Positions 1 to 11,035 of a DNA stretch of 64,000 bases are shown piece after piece. The DNA is from Spartobacteria bacterium (lineage in GTDB: Bacteria; Verrucomicrobiota; Verrucomicrobiia; Chthoniobacterales; UBA10450), in contig PLCN01000014.1 in the NCBI GenBank assembly GCA_003134785.1, forward strand, positions 62,001-126,000, written 5' to 3'. Position 1 is the stretch's first letter. Each line of letters begins with the position of its first letter. Position numbers and translations under genes: made by a program. The notes below the pieces were generated by a model. The model was not told the DNA's origin and did no database searches. It saw nothing but the letters and a program-made list of their open reading frames with translations.

Positions 1-1594
<1,594 letters not shown>

Positions 1595-2197
1595 TTACGT
1601 CGGGCCAGATGCACTGTTCGCCGGCAACTCGGCGATCGAGTTCAAAACTCGATATCCCCGCGCGTACGTCTTCTGGTAATCGGCCGCAGCGGCGGTGATC
1701 TCGAAGACGATCTGTTCTTGCGCGCGTAAATTTAGGAAGGTAATCGCGCGGCGAATAGTCGAGCCGAGAACACTGTAGCTGAAAATGAATTGCTGGCTGG
1801 TCCAGCCGTTGATCGCAATCGCCTCCGCCTTTTCCTCCTCCAATTGAATGTTAATGGCGTCAGGCGGAAGCAGAGCGCGAGCGGCCGTGCGATAGGCTTC
1901 AAGATTTTTTCCGTCGAAGCGCAGGGCGGGTTGCACGGGCGATTTCCACAACTTCATGCCGGCGGACTTGATATCGCTGAAGCCGAAGGCGATGGAGTCG
2001 CTCGTTCCACTGACCGTCATTTTATTATCTATTCTTAACGAGAGGCGTTTGCCTTCGTCCTGGAAGAAGTATCGCTTCGCCGGAGGGCCATCGTTGCCCA
2101 CGATGATCTCGTGCGGAGTCAGATCGAGAGCGTACGCTCCGCTTGAGATCAGACCAGGAATCAACAGCGCTGCGGTAACCCATTTCTTCATAATCAA
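1595..2197 (-). CDS. Hypothetical exported protein at end of pseudopilin operon
   Basis: A 200-residue protein of unknown function. The first 23 residues (MIMKKWVTAALLIPGLISSG...) form a basic stretch plus hydrophobic core ending in AYA-L, a good Sec signal peptide, so the product is probably periplasmic. The rest is soluble-looking and matches no family I recognise. It starts 6 bases after the stop of the PilX-like gene and is the last gene of the same minus-strand operon, which suggests a role linked to the pseudopilin assembly; that link is by position only. Confidence 0.7.
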   Translation of the reverse strand: MIMKKWVTAALLIPGLISSGAYALDLTPHEIIVGNDGPPAKRYFFQDEGKRLSLRIDNKMTVSGTSDSIAFGFSDIKSAGMKLWKSPVQPALRFDGKNLEAYRTAARALLPPDAINIQLEEEKAEAIAINGWTSQQFIFSYSVLGSTIRRAITFLNLRAQEQIVFEITAAAADYQKTYARGYRVLNSIAELPANSASGPT

Positions 2198-2203
2198 AGC
2201 TTC

Positions 2204-4012
2204 CTAAAACCGCACCAGTGCGCCGCGACCGATAGTGACCGCATCGAGACTTCCGGGCGGAGGATTATTGACAAAATTTGAATCAAAATTCCAAATGCGG
2301 TTTGGCGGAACATAGATGCTGCCAGTATCCCATTCGCCGATGGCGACCTGACTGGTGAAAAGTTCAATCATCGAACCGGTGTACCGGAAAGTATTGTTGG
2401 TCCAATCTTCCAGAAAGCGTGGGAAGTTGTTTAAACCGCCGGAATACCCGTATTGAGCTCCCGTAGTGGGATTCGTCCATCCCGAAGGAAGAAAGCCGGC
2501 TACGATCGCCGTATTCACCGTGGTGTCTGAAGCGTTCCGGGCGGAAAGCGCCGAGTTAGAGTTCTGATCCTTCCAACTGTTGGAAAGGATCGTGACGGCA
2601 TCGGCGAACACCGCGGATGAACCTCGCGTGCTTGCGTTCGTCGTGTTGTAGTCGCCTTGGATATAGACTGGGTTCTGGCTGGCGACGGTTAAGCCCGCGG
2701 TGGGCAAAGTGCTGCCGTTTACGAGACGAATCCCCTGCGGATTGTTGGCCGGAATTGCCCCGGAAATGTCGGTTTGGTCGATGTAGAGGATGTTGTTGAA
2801 GTTCGTAGCGGCGTTCAGCGTTGCTTTTACCGCCCCGAGGTCCAGGGTCGTCAGATCCACATTCTGTGCTTCACGGCGATCATAGATTGTGTTCTGCGAA
2901 AGGGCATTGGTCAGAGTAACTACCTGTGCCGGCGTGAGGACAGTGCCATTCTGCGGGATGACCGTTGGCGTATATACATTCTTGCCTTTAGCGTCGGTCG
3001 TCACAGTGATGTGAATGCGAATTCCGGCTTTGTTGTAGAGGCGGCGGTTGGCAATGGGGGTCGGATCCGGATAAACGGCAGTATTTGCCGGAGGCTCAAT
3101 CAATTCCCGCATCGAATCATCGTTTGGATTCAAATCCCCGGTTGAATTTCCGTTGGGGTCTTTCGGAGGATGCAAGAGCGTCGTGGCATCTGTCCCGAGC
3201 GGTTCGATCCGGCTCACCTGATCGACCTGCTGGTCCTTGCCGCCGTTTGAGTAAGTGGGAGGAATCTCGCTATTGGGCTGCCAACCACTCCAGGTGTTCG
3301 CTTGAGGCGGATCCACGTCATCATGGTAACCTCCGTTGGTCACATAGGAAAGATGTCCGCCGAAGGTGAGAACACCCGCTGACGATGAGCTGACATAGGC
3401 CCTACTATTGGTGTGGACGAGACCGCCGATAGTCATCGTGGCCGGCCGAAAAAGCTCGAGATCATTTTCGAAAAAAGCCGTCGCCTGGAAAAGCGGGACC
3501 ACGGTGTAATTGATGGCGCGCTTGACCCCGTATTGCACTGTGCGCCCACCCATAAACGTCCCCATCATCTGAACGGTGGACAGATAGTTGGTGTTAATAC
3601 CAACCCAGCCAGGATAGTTATCGAGGTTGACCGTGGTCGGCGGAGGGGTGGCCGTGGAATTAGCCGCGGCATAGGGTTGGCCGTACTGGTTCGTTCCAGT
3701 CACCTGAAGCGCTGTCGCGTAAGAAAAGCCGGAGAACTGAGGGATGGTGGCGCCCAGAGCTGTGGTCAAGCGCGCGTTCGAAACCGGCGCGTAATAGCTA
3801 TTGATCGTCTTGACCCACACCCCATATCCGAACTCCACGGCGCCTTCCGCGGCACTGCGCAATGCTGAAAAATCACGACTGGAATCCGTCTGGCGCGCGG
3901 TGGCACTCGTCATACTCACCGCGATCCCGATGGCGACCGTGATCAGGAAAATGATGAGCATGGTAATGATTAGGGCCGACGCTCGCTCTTTAACTCTTAG
4001 AATGGACTTCAT
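2204..4012 (-). CDS. PilX-like pilus-assembly membrane protein
   Basis: 602 residues with a short basic N-terminus followed directly by one hydrophobic helix (ERASALIITMLIIFLITVAIGIAV, residues about 9-32) and an alpha-helical start (TARQTDSSRDFSALRSAAEGAVEFG). This is the layout of PilX/minor-pilin N-termini, but without the GFTLIE prepilin cleavage motif. The remaining roughly 540 residues are rich in Asn, Thr, Ser and Pro, as in secreted beta-rich domains. It is third in a minus-strand operon after two prepilin-motif genes, 5 bases after the preceding stop. PilX proteins are usually far shorter (about 150-250 residues), so the large ectodomain is unusual. Function as a minor pilus or type II secretion-like component is inferred. 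Confidence 0.65.
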   Translation of the reverse strand: MKSILRVKERASALIITMLIIFLITVAIGIAVSMTSATARQTDSSRDFSALRSAAEGAVEFGYGVWVKTINSYYAPVSNARLTTALGATIPQFSGFSYATALQVTGTNQYGQPYAAANSTATPPPTTVNLDNYPGWVGINTNYLSTVQMMGTFMGGRTVQYGVKRAINYTVVPLFQATAFFENDLELFRPATMTIGGLVHTNSRAYVSSSSAGVLTFGGHLSYVTNGGYHDDVDPPQANTWSGWQPNSEIPPTYSNGGKDQQVDQVSRIEPLGTDATTLLHPPKDPNGNSTGDLNPNDDSMRELIEPPANTAVYPDPTPIANRRLYNKAGIRIHITVTTDAKGKNVYTPTVIPQNGTVLTPAQVVTLTNALSQNTIYDRREAQNVDLTTLDLGAVKATLNAATNFNNILYIDQTDISGAIPANNPQGIRLVNGSTLPTAGLTVASQNPVYIQGDYNTTNASTRGSSAVFADAVTILSNSWKDQNSNSALSARNASDTTVNTAIVAGFLPSGWTNPTTGAQYGYSGGLNNFPRFLEDWTNNTFRYTGSMIELFTSQVAIGEWDTGSIYVPPNRIWNFDSNFVNNPPPGSLDAVTIGRGALVRF

Positions 4013-4017
4013 GTGAA

Positions 4018-4968
4018 TCAGGGAATGTTTCTGGGCCGTAACATGGTGTCGACGCGCAGAAAGGTGTTGAACTCGTTGGCTTGTTGCGTGGCCAGGCGCT
4101 TATTGAACTCCTGATTTTCCGCCCGCATGGCGATATTGAGAAAGCTGGCTCCATTTTGCGTTACGATGGAGAACGGCTTGTTCTCCAGAAGACCGTTGAT
4201 GGTCTTAGTGCCGATTTCACGCGTCAGGACGACATACTTGGTCGAATCATTGTAGTCGATCACCGTTTCCGCATCGCGATACATCCGTAATTCGGCGTTG
4301 GTTCCGCCCACAGGCACGACTACGAAGGCTTTCCGGTGCACGATGTAGGCCGTCTGTTGCGAGCTGGAACCCCAGGGGATCGCCGTGCCTGACGCAACTG
4401 GCGGCACTGTGTAGGTACCTAATGCGCCTTGAAGAGTCACCGTCACCATCATTCCCGGAGATGGCGCCGGAGAAGGAGCGGGACTCGCGAACGCCGACGA
4501 CGGAGTACTACTTGAAGCCACCAGCGCGCGCGTTGATCCGTCCATGATAACGACGTCGTTTTTTGCCGGCACCGGCGGATTAGCCAACGGGTCGGTGGAG
4601 TAAAACAAATTGAAAGAGGTAGCTGCCGCGGCCAAGCCTGCTCCGGGATTGCCGACGATGTAGGGTCCGCCAAGGTATCGATCGAAAAGGATTCCGGCCG
4701 CCGGGACCGAGGAGTCAGCTACAGTTCCATCGGCGTTAATCAAGGTAGGCAGCCGGTTCGCCTGGTTAACCTCGGCATAAATGCGGTCGAGCGCTGTGCG
4801 CACTATGATGTTGGAAGAATTTAACGAGAGATTTTTGGCCAGAAGGGTGGTCGAGCTGATCAGCATCGAATAGGCGATGCCGCCGACCAGGGCCAGGACC
4901 GCGAGCGAGACGCAAATTTCCACCAAAGTGTAACCGGCGGCTCGCATTGTGATTGCGTTTCGCTTCAT
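4018..4968 (-). CDS. Prepilin-type N-terminal cleavage/methylation protein (PulJ/PilW-like)
   Basis: 316 residues. The N-terminus has a short basic leader, then G-YTLVEICVSLAVLALVGGIAYS: a prepilin peptidase site (Gly-Tyr) with Glu at mature position +5 and a hydrophobic helix, followed by a long variable globular part with a Ser/Pro-rich stretch near residue 165 (SPAPSPAPSPG). This is the pattern of large minor pseudopilins such as PulJ/PilW. The start codon overlaps the end of the preceding pseudopilin gene by 4 bases (ATGA), so the two are translationally coupled. No prepilin peptidase, ATPase or secretin is visible in this window. Confidence 0.8.
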   Translation of the reverse strand: MKRNAITMRAAGYTLVEICVSLAVLALVGGIAYSMLISSTTLLAKNLSLNSSNIIVRTALDRIYAEVNQANRLPTLINADGTVADSSVPAAGILFDRYLGGPYIVGNPGAGLAAAATSFNLFYSTDPLANPPVPAKNDVVIMDGSTRALVASSSTPSSAFASPAPSPAPSPGMMVTVTLQGALGTYTVPPVASGTAIPWGSSSQQTAYIVHRKAFVVVPVGGTNAELRMYRDAETVIDYNDSTKYVVLTREIGTKTINGLLENKPFSIVTQNGASFLNIAMRAENQEFNKRLATQQANEFNTFLRVDTMLRPRNIP

Positions 4969-5525
4969 TTGTCCACGGAACGGATGGTGGTCATTTCGTA
5001 ACTCATAGCGCGGCCGAAAAGGGAGTAATCCAGGTGGAACTTGACCCGGCGAATATCGGGGGTGGGGGCAGGAACCGCGCTTGGTTCGGCCAGCACCGTT
5101 CGGGTCAACGTTCCGGTGATCGTGGGCGTGCCGTCGCGGCTGGTGTAAATGGTTACGGGGCTGCTGCCACCCTTTTCATCCCAAACGGCGCCGCTTGCGT
5201 TGGTCAAGTTCAGGATCCCGTTCGCTGGGGGGCTTCCCGGGGCGAAGGCCGGTCCGACCGCCGCCTCGATGTTGCGCTGGACAATCTCCCGAGCGCTGCT
5301 CATGACCCGGGTGCTAACCGCGTTCTTGTTCAAGATCATCAAAGTCGCAATGGCGGTGGAGGCGACCAATCCGAGCAGCGCGATGGCGATGATAATCTCC
5401 ACAAGCGTCACGCCTTCTTTCGCGCGCCGATCCGGCGGGCAAAAAACGTGGCTGCCGCATGAGTTCCTCCGGGAAGCGGCTAAGCGATGAACCTTTGGGG
5501 TAGGAAAAACTTTACGAAATTGCAT
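4965..5525 (-). CDS. Prepilin-type pseudopilin (PulI/PilV-like), start or frame uncertain
   Basis: First gene of a four-gene pseudopilin operon. The protein has the motif RAKEG-VTLVEIIIAIALLGLV with Gly at the prepilin peptidase site and Glu+5, followed by about 130 residues. In the frame as written the only upstream ATG is at 5525, giving an implausibly long 40-residue leader without a ribosome site. A much better start exists at 5460 (GGAGG, 5 bases, ATG), but it is one base out of frame; removing one base from the A6 run at 5441-5446 would join it and give the short leader MRQPRFCPPDRRAKEG. So either the assembly has an indel or the gene is slightly damaged. Family assignment is good, start poor. 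Confidence 0.7.
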   Translation of the reverse strand: MQFRKVFPTPKVHRLAASRRNSCGSHVFCPPDRRAKEGVTLVEIIIAIALLGLVASTAIATLMILNKNAVSTRVMSSAREIVQRNIEAAVGPAFAPGSPPANGILNLTNASGAVWDEKGGSSPVTIYTSRDGTPTITGTLTRTVLAEPSAVPAPTPDIRRVKFHLDYSLFGRAMSYEMTTIRSVDK

Positions 5526-5660
5526 GCAACCGCGCTGTAGGAGCAAACCACACGCCAATTGTGCAGGTACCTGTGAGCACACCGCGCCTGTCCTAGCTCG
5601 TTGAAGCCCAATGGGTCCGCCTTGACCTAAATCCGAGTGCCGCGAGGGTTGACACCGTTT

Positions 5661-6296
5661 ATGCGATTTCAAACTCTCTACGAAGCGCGATGGATTTTTG
5701 CCATGCTGGTGCTTCTCGGAATCGCGAGCTGTTTTGTTTCGCTGTGGCTTCTCCTGCCAATCCTCTTGCTTCTGATTTACACGATTTCATTTTTCCGCGA
5801 TCCCGAGCGCGTCGCTCCGGCGGATCCCGATGCCGTGCTCGCCGCGGCTGACGGTACGGTGGCCGACATCATTGAAATCGAAGAAACCGAAGTGCTGAAC
5901 GCGCGGACGCGGCGCGTTGGAATCTTTCTTTCCGTCTTCGATGTCCATACCAATCGCGCCCCCATGGATGGGCGCATCATTTATCGAAAGCGCCACGAAG
6001 GACTTTGCCTCGACGCGCGACATCTCGAGTGCACCAACAAGAACAGAGCGATGACCTGGGCCTTTGAAAATCCTCGAGTGACACTTGTCGTTAGGCAGCT
6101 CACGGGCATGATCGCGCGCCGAATTGTCGGCTGGTCGAAGGTGGGGGACGAACTCCGGAAAGGGGAGCGCTTTGGGATGATTCGCTTCGGATCGCGAACG
6201 GAAGTATACTTGCCGCTCGATGCCGACGTTCTGGTGAAGGTTGGGGATCGGGTGACCGGCGGCGCGAGCGTGATAGCGCGACTTTCCAGAAAATGA
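5661..6296 (+). CDS. psd: Phosphatidylserine decarboxylase, short (archaeal-type) form
   Basis: Converts phosphatidylserine to phosphatidylethanolamine at the membrane. 211 residues from ATG 5661 (a GTG at 5637 would add 8). Two adjacent hydrophobic segments (residues about 12-45) anchor it; the catalytic part includes FFRDPER, DVHTNRAPMDG and RFGSRTEVYLP. Ser178 in the FGSR motif is the predicted self-cleavage site that becomes the pyruvoyl group. The length fits the short Psd family rather than the longer E. coli type. Its stop overlaps the pssA start in ATGA, so enzyme and substrate-forming synthase are co-translated. Confidence 0.93.
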   Translation: MRFQTLYEARWIFAMLVLLGIASCFVSLWLLLPILLLLIYTISFFRDPERVAPADPDAVLAAADGTVADIIEIEETEVLNARTRRVGIFLSVFDVHTNRAPMDGRIIYRKRHEGLCLDARHLECTNKNRAMTWAFENPRVTLVVRQLTGMIARRIVGWSKVGDELRKGERFGMIRFGSRTEVYLPLDADVLVKVGDRVTGGASVIARLSRK

Positions 6297-7123
6297 GTCA
6301 GTCGAACCCAAAGATTTATCTGCTGCCGAATTTGATGACGGCAGGAAATCTTTTTTGCGGCTTCGCGGCCGTTCTCTGTATCTACGACGGCGCGCAAGAT
6401 ACCAACTACAGCGTCGCGGCCATGAAGTTCCACGACGCGATCTGGTTCATTCTCGCGGCCTGCATTTTCGATTTGCTCGACGGCCGCCTCGCGCGTCTCG
6501 GCGGACACGACAGCCCATTTGGCCGCGAGTTCGATTCTCTCGCGGACGTTGTTTCGTTCGGCATGGCGCCGGCGCTGCTCGTTTACCAGATCGTCTTGGG
6601 CGAATTCCAAAACCTTGGCTGGATGATTGCGTTTGTTTATCTCGCCTGCGGTACGCTGCGTCTCGCCCGTTTCAATTGCGTCGCCGCGAACGGCGAATCG
6701 GCTGGCGCCGATAAAAACTTTACCGGCTTTCCCATCACCGCCGCGGCTGGTGTTATCGCGTCGATTACATTGTTTCTGCTCTGGCTGGATGAGGGCCAAC
6801 GGTCGATTGGAAAATGGAAATACGTGCTGCCGCCTTTGATGCTTTTCCTGTCGTTCATGATGTTCAGCAAGTTTCGCTATCCGAGTTTCAAAGCGATCAA
6901 CTGGCGCACGACCCAAACGACCCCGCGCTTCTTGTTCCTCATCGCGCTCATCGCGGTGACCGTGAAGTTCTATCAATGGATGGCCGCGATCATTTTTCTC
7001 GCCTACCTCCTCTACGGTTTTCTGCGGCCGTTCCTTTCGCCGAGACGTCGCCGTGAGATCGAGGAAGAAATCGGCGAAGAACCTCCCGGCGAGACGGTCG
7101 ACGAAGCGCCGGAGCATCTGTAG
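6293..7123 (+). CDS. pssA: CDP-diacylglycerol--serine O-phosphatidyltransferase
   Basis: Makes phosphatidylserine from CDP-diacylglycerol and L-serine, feeding the Psd enzyme encoded just upstream. 276 residues, multi-spanning. The CDP-alcohol phosphatidyltransferase signature is complete near residue 65: DGRLAR, eight residues, then GREFDSLAD, which holds the metal-binding Asp residues and catalytic Asp. The C-terminus is a charged cytoplasmic tail (RRRREIEEEIGEEPPGE). The ATG overlaps the psd stop. The TAG stop at 7121-7123 lies inside the left arm of the palindromic repeat at 7118-7204, so the repeat provides the end of this gene. Confidence 0.95.
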   Translation: MSQSNPKIYLLPNLMTAGNLFCGFAAVLCIYDGAQDTNYSVAAMKFHDAIWFILAACIFDLLDGRLARLGGHDSPFGREFDSLADVVSFGMAPALLVYQIVLGEFQNLGWMIAFVYLACGTLRLARFNCVAANGESAGADKNFTGFPITAAAGVIASITLFLLWLDEGQRSIGKWKYVLPPLMLFLSFMMFSKFRYPSFKAINWRTTQTTPRFLFLIALIAVTVKFYQWMAAIIFLAYLLYGFLRPFLSPRRRREIEEEIGEEPPGETVDEAPEHL

Positions 7124-7204
7124 CGGCGGTCTATGACCGCCGAAGGAATTAGTGTCGGCGTCTAATCTGCGAGATCGTTCGGCGGTCATAGACCGCCGCT
7201 ACAG
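7118..7204. repeat. Palindromic repeat, family A (perfect 24-bp inverted arms)
   Basis: Arms at 7118-7141 and 7181-7204 are exact reverse complements (core TAGCGGCGGTCTATGACCGC) around a 39-base spacer. The same arms recur at 30737-30800. It lies between convergent genes and contains the stop codon of both pssA and the nucleotidyltransferase. It may work as a bidirectional terminator, but it has no T-run. Confidence 0.9.
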
Positions 7205-7909
7205 AGGCTGATTCAGTTGCGCTAAGATTTCCGGATCGCGAACATCAGCCCAGCTTCCCGCTAACTCGAGCGCCTGCACTTTGTGACCGGCAAGCGCGAG
7301 ATTGCGAACTGCATCGGTCAGTTCGAATTCCCCGCGGGGAGATCGCTCTAACTTCGCGATGTAAGGGAAGATGCTCGGCCGGAACGCGTATACGCCAGCA
7401 TTGTACCACGGACTGGTCGGCTCTCCCGGCTTTGGTTTTTCGCGCAAGTCGATCAGCTCGAATTTCTCGTTCACGAAAACCGCTCCGCCCTGGCTCACGT
7501 CTTCACTCCGCTTCACGCTCACCACCGCTTCCCCTTGGGCCAGCGCGGCGCAAATGCGCGGATAATTTTCCGGCGCAATCAGAATGTCGCCATAGCTCAA
7601 GACAAATGGGTCGTGGCCCACAAAATCGCGCGCGAGTTCCACAACTTTTCCAGTCCCGTCCTGCACAACTTGAGTCGTGTAATCAACTCGCACGCCCAAT
7701 TTCGACCCATCGCCCAAAAAATCACGGACCACCTCAGCGTGCCAGCCGACGATGATCTGAAAATCGGTCAGACCCGCGCTGCGCAGGCCTTCAATAATAT
7801 GCTGCAAAACTGGCTTGCCCCGCACTTCCAGCATCGGTTTCGGAAGCTCTTGCGTCAGCTCGCGCATGCGCGTTCCGCGACCGGCGGCCAGGAGAACTGC
7901 TTTGTTCAT
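7199..7909 (-). CDS. Sugar nucleotidyltransferase (NTP_transferase family)
   Basis: 236 residues from ATG 7909; an ATG at 7954 would add a 15-residue leader that breaks the family start. The N-terminal nucleotide-binding motif is MNKAVLLAAGRGTRMRELT with downstream PKPMLEV, as in glucose-1-phosphate thymidylyl/uridylyl-type transferases. SYGDILIAPEN contains the metal-binding Asp region and SPWYNAGVYAF the sugar-binding part. It is a single-domain enzyme without a left-handed beta-helix, close in length to RmlA- or HddC-like enzymes. The sugar substrate cannot be told. The TAG stop lies in the right arm of the family A repeat. Confidence 0.85.
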   Translation of the reverse strand: MNKAVLLAAGRGTRMRELTQELPKPMLEVRGKPVLQHIIEGLRSAGLTDFQIIVGWHAEVVRDFLGDGSKLGVRVDYTTQVVQDGTGKVVELARDFVGHDPFVLSYGDILIAPENYPRICAALAQGEAVVSVKRSEDVSQGGAVFVNEKFELIDLREKPKPGEPTSPWYNAGVYAFRPSIFPYIAKLERSPRGEFELTDAVRNLALAGHKVQALELAGSWADVRDPEILAQLNQPL

Positions 7910-8021
7910 CGGCGACACATTGCAATGGTTTTCGCAGAAACCAAAGAGGCGCAATTCAACGGCCGCGCCAGCGTTCTAACGGAGATCGCGATTTTTCTCG
8001 GCGGGGCGCGTTCAACCTTGT

Positions 8022-8405
8022 ATGCCGATGCGCATGATGAAGTTCCTGCGCACGCTGCATCTTTACCTCGGCTGTCTCTTCGCGCCGATCCTCATTTTTT
8101 TCGCCGTCACCGGTTCGTGGCAGTTATTCAATTGGCACGAATCGAAAAAAGACAAGACCTACATTGCGCCGCAGGCGCTGGCCGCGCTTTCGTTCGTGCA
8201 CAAGGATGCGCACGTTCCCGGGACGCCGGGTCAGCAGCCGACGCCGCTCCGTTATTTCATGCTCGCCGCGGCCGTTGGCTTGGTGACCACAGCAGTGATC
8301 GGAGTCGTGATGGCGTACCGGTTCAGTCGACGGCCGCTGGTCGCCACCGTTTGTTTGTTCGCCGGAATCGCATTGCCGGCGACGCTGCTTTGGATTTACC
8401 GGTAG
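8022..8405 (+). CDS. Small membrane protein, PepSY-TM-like
   Basis: 127 residues with an N-terminal segment KFLRTLHLYLGCLFAP followed by a hydrophobic helix and GSWQLFNWHES, which resembles the first helix of PepSY-associated membrane proteins. A hydrophilic loop of about 45 residues comes next, then two more helices (residues about 81-97 and 105-125). It has no catalytic motif. It stands alone between the nucleotidyltransferase and glgB, so function is unknown. The start is the first of several closely spaced ATGs (MPMRMMK). Confidence 0.6.
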   Translation: MPMRMMKFLRTLHLYLGCLFAPILIFFAVTGSWQLFNWHESKKDKTYIAPQALAALSFVHKDAHVPGTPGQQPTPLRYFMLAAAVGLVTTAVIGVVMAYRFSRRPLVATVCLFAGIALPATLLWIYR

Positions 8406-8409
8406 CGCG

Positions 8410-8576
8410 AGATTTCTGATGGGCAGCGCAGGCTGCCAGCCTGCAGTTCGTAGCAGCTTGCCACGAACATTTACCGAGAAACCGAGACGCGAACGCCCTT
8501 AATTGGTATTACCGCAAGAATCCGCCCAGCAAGCTGCCGGACGGAGCAGGCTGGCAGCCTGCGCTCCCCAGAATCT
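8410..8576. repeat. Imperfect inverted repeat (family F)
   Basis: Left part 8410-8462 and right part 8528-8576 are imperfect reverse complements sharing AGCGCAGGCTGCCAGCCTGC, an outer AGATT...CTG...GGG, and an inner AGCAGCTTGC-like block. The core is itself palindromic (GCAGGCTGCCAGCCTGC). It fills most of the 270-base gap before glgB; no gene is seen here. Confidence 0.8.
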
Positions 8577-8675
8577 GATTGCCGCAATCTTTTTCATGGA
8601 TGCATTGCTCCCATGGCCTCCCCAGAAATCCGCGCACGACATTTTTCCCCGGAGGGCTAAATTGGCCGTTCGCGC

Positions 8676-10898
8676 ATGAGCTCTTTCGCCGTTACCGGAT
8701 TTCCCATGGACGAGCTGAATCTTTTTCTCGCGGGCGCGCATCCAGATCCGTTCCGGCTGCTTGGGCCGCATCGGATCGGCGACGATCTCGCGGTGCGCAT
8801 CTTTCGGCCGGACGCGAAGGAAATCAGCATCGTCGCCGGAAAAGAGCAGCAGCGTTTCTCCGCCGAGCGGCTAAGTCGTGAGGGATTTTTCCAGGCGATT
8901 CTGCCGGCGATGAAACGCGAGGTGGATTACCAGATTCACCTGAGCGGTTGGGATGACTCGACCGCGATCGTGCACGATCCGTACGCCTACGGCCCCATCA
9001 TGGGAGAGATCGATCTGCATCTTTTCTCCGAGGGAAATCATTTGCAGATCTACGAGAAGTTCGGCGCGCATCTGCGCACAGTCGGCGGCGTTGCCGGTGT
9101 CTACTTCGCGGTCTGGGCGCCGAACGCGCAACGCGTCAGCGTCGTCGGCGACTTCAATGGCTGGGACGGGCGGACGAATCCGATGCGGCGGCTCCTGGGC
9201 AGCGGCGTGTGGGAAATATTTTTGCCGGATGTGGGCGAAGGCGTGCACTACAAATTCGAGATCAGGACGCCGGCCGGCGCATTGCTGCTTAAGAGCGATC
9301 CGTTCGCGCTTTTCAATCAGCATGGCAAGCAGACCTCATCGCTCGTCTACAATCTCGACCGCTACCAGTGGGACGACCGCGAGTGGATGGAGGCGCGACC
9401 GGCGCGGCGTTTGCAGACGAGTCCGCTCAGCATCTACGAAGTGCATCTCGGTTCCTGGAAGCGAAAGACTGACGAAGGCAATCGTCAGTTGAGCTACCTC
9501 GAGCTTTCGGAAACGCTGCTGCCTTATGTGATGGAGATGGGCTACACCCACATCGAGCTGATGCCCGTCGCGGAGCATCCATTCGAGGGCTCGTGGGGTT
9601 ATCAGATCACCAATTACTACGCGCCGACCAGCCGGTTCGGATCGCCGGACGAGTTCCGGCATTTTGTTGATAAATTTCACCAGGCTGGCATTGGCGTGAT
9701 CATGGATTGGGTCCCCGCGCATTTTCCGAAGGACGCGCATGGCCTCGCGGAATTCGACGGCACCGATCTCTACGAACACATGGATCCGCGCCAGGGCGAA
9801 CATCAGGATTGGGGGACGTTGATTTTCAATTTCGGCCGCAACGAAGTGCGCAATTTCCTGATCGGCAACGCACTCTTCTGGCTCGACAAATATCACATCG
9901 ACGGCCTGCGGGTGGACGCCGTCGCGTCGATGCTCTACCTCGATTACTCGCGCAAAGCGGGCGAGTGGATTCCGAATGCGTTCGGCGGGCGCGAGAATCT
10001 CGAGGCGGTTTATTTCCTCAAGCGCTTCAATGAAGTTTGCTACGACCGTTTTCCAGGCATCATGACGATCGCCGAAGAGTCAACCGCGTGGCCCGGCGTC
10101 TCGCGTCCGACCCATCTCGGCGGACTTGGCTTTGGCTTCAAATGGAACATGGGATGGATGCACGATTTCCTGCATTACATGTCGCTGGATCCGATCTTCC
10201 GCCGGTTCCATCACAACAACATCACGTTCTCGCTGATGTATGCGTTCCAGGAGCATTTCGTTCTCGTGCTCAGCCACGACGAGGTCGTGCACGGCAAACG
10301 TTCGCTCATCGAAAAAATGCCGGGCGACGACTGGCAGAAATTCGCGAACCTTCGGATGTTTTACGCGTGGATGTATGGGCATCCGGGCAAGAAGCTGCTG
10401 TTCATGGGCGGCGAATTCGGGCAACAGCGCGAGTGGAACCACGATCGGGGACTCGACTGGGAGCTGCTTGAGTTGCCGCGTCACGACGGCCTGCGCCGCC
10501 TGGTGCAACATCTCAATTACGTTTACAAGACCGAGCCCGCGCTCTGGGAACTCGACGATACGCACGAAGGTTTCGAATGGATTGATTTTCACGACGCGGA
10601 TAACAGCGTCGTTGCATTTATGCGACGCTCACGCGCGGGCGACGTGATCGTGTTCGCGGTGAATGCGACGCCGCTGGTGCGGCAAGGTTACCGCCTCGGC
10701 GTTCCGAGCGCCGGTTTCTATCGCGAGATCATCAACACCGATGCGGAAACGTACGGCGGCAGCAACGTCGGCAACATGGGTGGCTTCGAGGCGGAGGAAT
10801 TCCCGTGGCAAGCTCGCACGCACTCGCTCATGATCAGCCTGCCGCCGTTGGCGACGGTAGCATTCAAACTCGACGCGCCGAAAATCGGAGATCCCTGA
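8676..10898 (+). CDS. glgB: 1,4-alpha-glucan branching enzyme
   Basis: Makes alpha-1,6 branches in glycogen (GH13, GlgB type). 740 residues, close to the usual 730. Domains in order: an N1 module (DPFRLLGPH), a CBM48 domain ([25 protein letters not shown] near residue 145), the catalytic TIM barrel with the four GH13 regions ([20 protein letters not shown] with the nucleophile Asp; TIAEEST with the acid Glu; [10 protein letters not shown] with the stabiliser Asp), and a C-terminal beta domain. ATG 8676 is used; ATG 8706 ([10 protein letters not shown]) also fits the family start. No other glycogen gene is in the window. Confidence 0.96.
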   Translation: MSSFAVTGFPMDELNLFLAGAHPDPFRLLGPHRIGDDLAVRIFRPDAKEISIVAGKEQQRFSAERLSREGFFQAILPAMKREVDYQIHLSGWDDSTAIVHDPYAYGPIMGEIDLHLFSEGNHLQIYEKFGAHLRTVGGVAGVYFAVWAPNAQRVSVVGDFNGWDGRTNPMRRLLGSGVWEIFLPDVGEGVHYKFEIRTPAGALLLKSDPFALFNQHGKQTSSLVYNLDRYQWDDREWMEARPARRLQTSPLSIYEVHLGSWKRKTDEGNRQLSYLELSETLLPYVMEMGYTHIELMPVAEHPFEGSWGYQITNYYAPTSRFGSPDEFRHFVDKFHQAGIGVIMDWVPAHFPKDAHGLAEFDGTDLYEHMDPRQGEHQDWGTLIFNFGRNEVRNFLIGNALFWLDKYHIDGLRVDAVASMLYLDYSRKAGEWIPNAFGGRENLEAVYFLKRFNEVCYDRFPGIMTIAEESTAWPGVSRPTHLGGLGFGFKWNMGWMHDFLHYMSLDPIFRRFHHNNITFSLMYAFQEHFVLVLSHDEVVHGKRSLIEKMPGDDWQKFANLRMFYAWMYGHPGKKLLFMGGEFGQQREWNHDRGLDWELLELPRHDGLRRLVQHLNYVYKTEPALWELDDTHEGFEWIDFHDADNSVVAFMRRSRAGDVIVFAVNATPLVRQGYRLGVPSAGFYREIINTDAETYGGSNVGNMGGFEAEEFPWQARTHSLMISLPPLATVAFKLDAPKIGDP

Positions 10899-11035
10899 CC
10901 ACGGAGGGCGAACTCCAAATTGCGCGAGAGGGTCTAGGGCATCGCGTTTTTTGTGCTGGACACGCCGCCGCATTAGCGCTGTCATTTGGCTTCAACCCGG
11001 CGAATTGTTTTTCGCCATAGTCTTACATCCCCCTT

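Noticed and set aside
5981-7189. 402-codon open frame on the minus strand over psd and pssA
   Set aside because: It is the antisense shadow of two strongly recognised genes; its translation is basic and repetitive, has no domain, and arises from high GC content.
7118-7204. Rho-independent terminator between pssA and the nucleotidyltransferase
   Set aside because: The hairpin arms are long and 39 bases apart without a T-run, and the same sequence sits upstream of dapL, so it is reported as a repeat.
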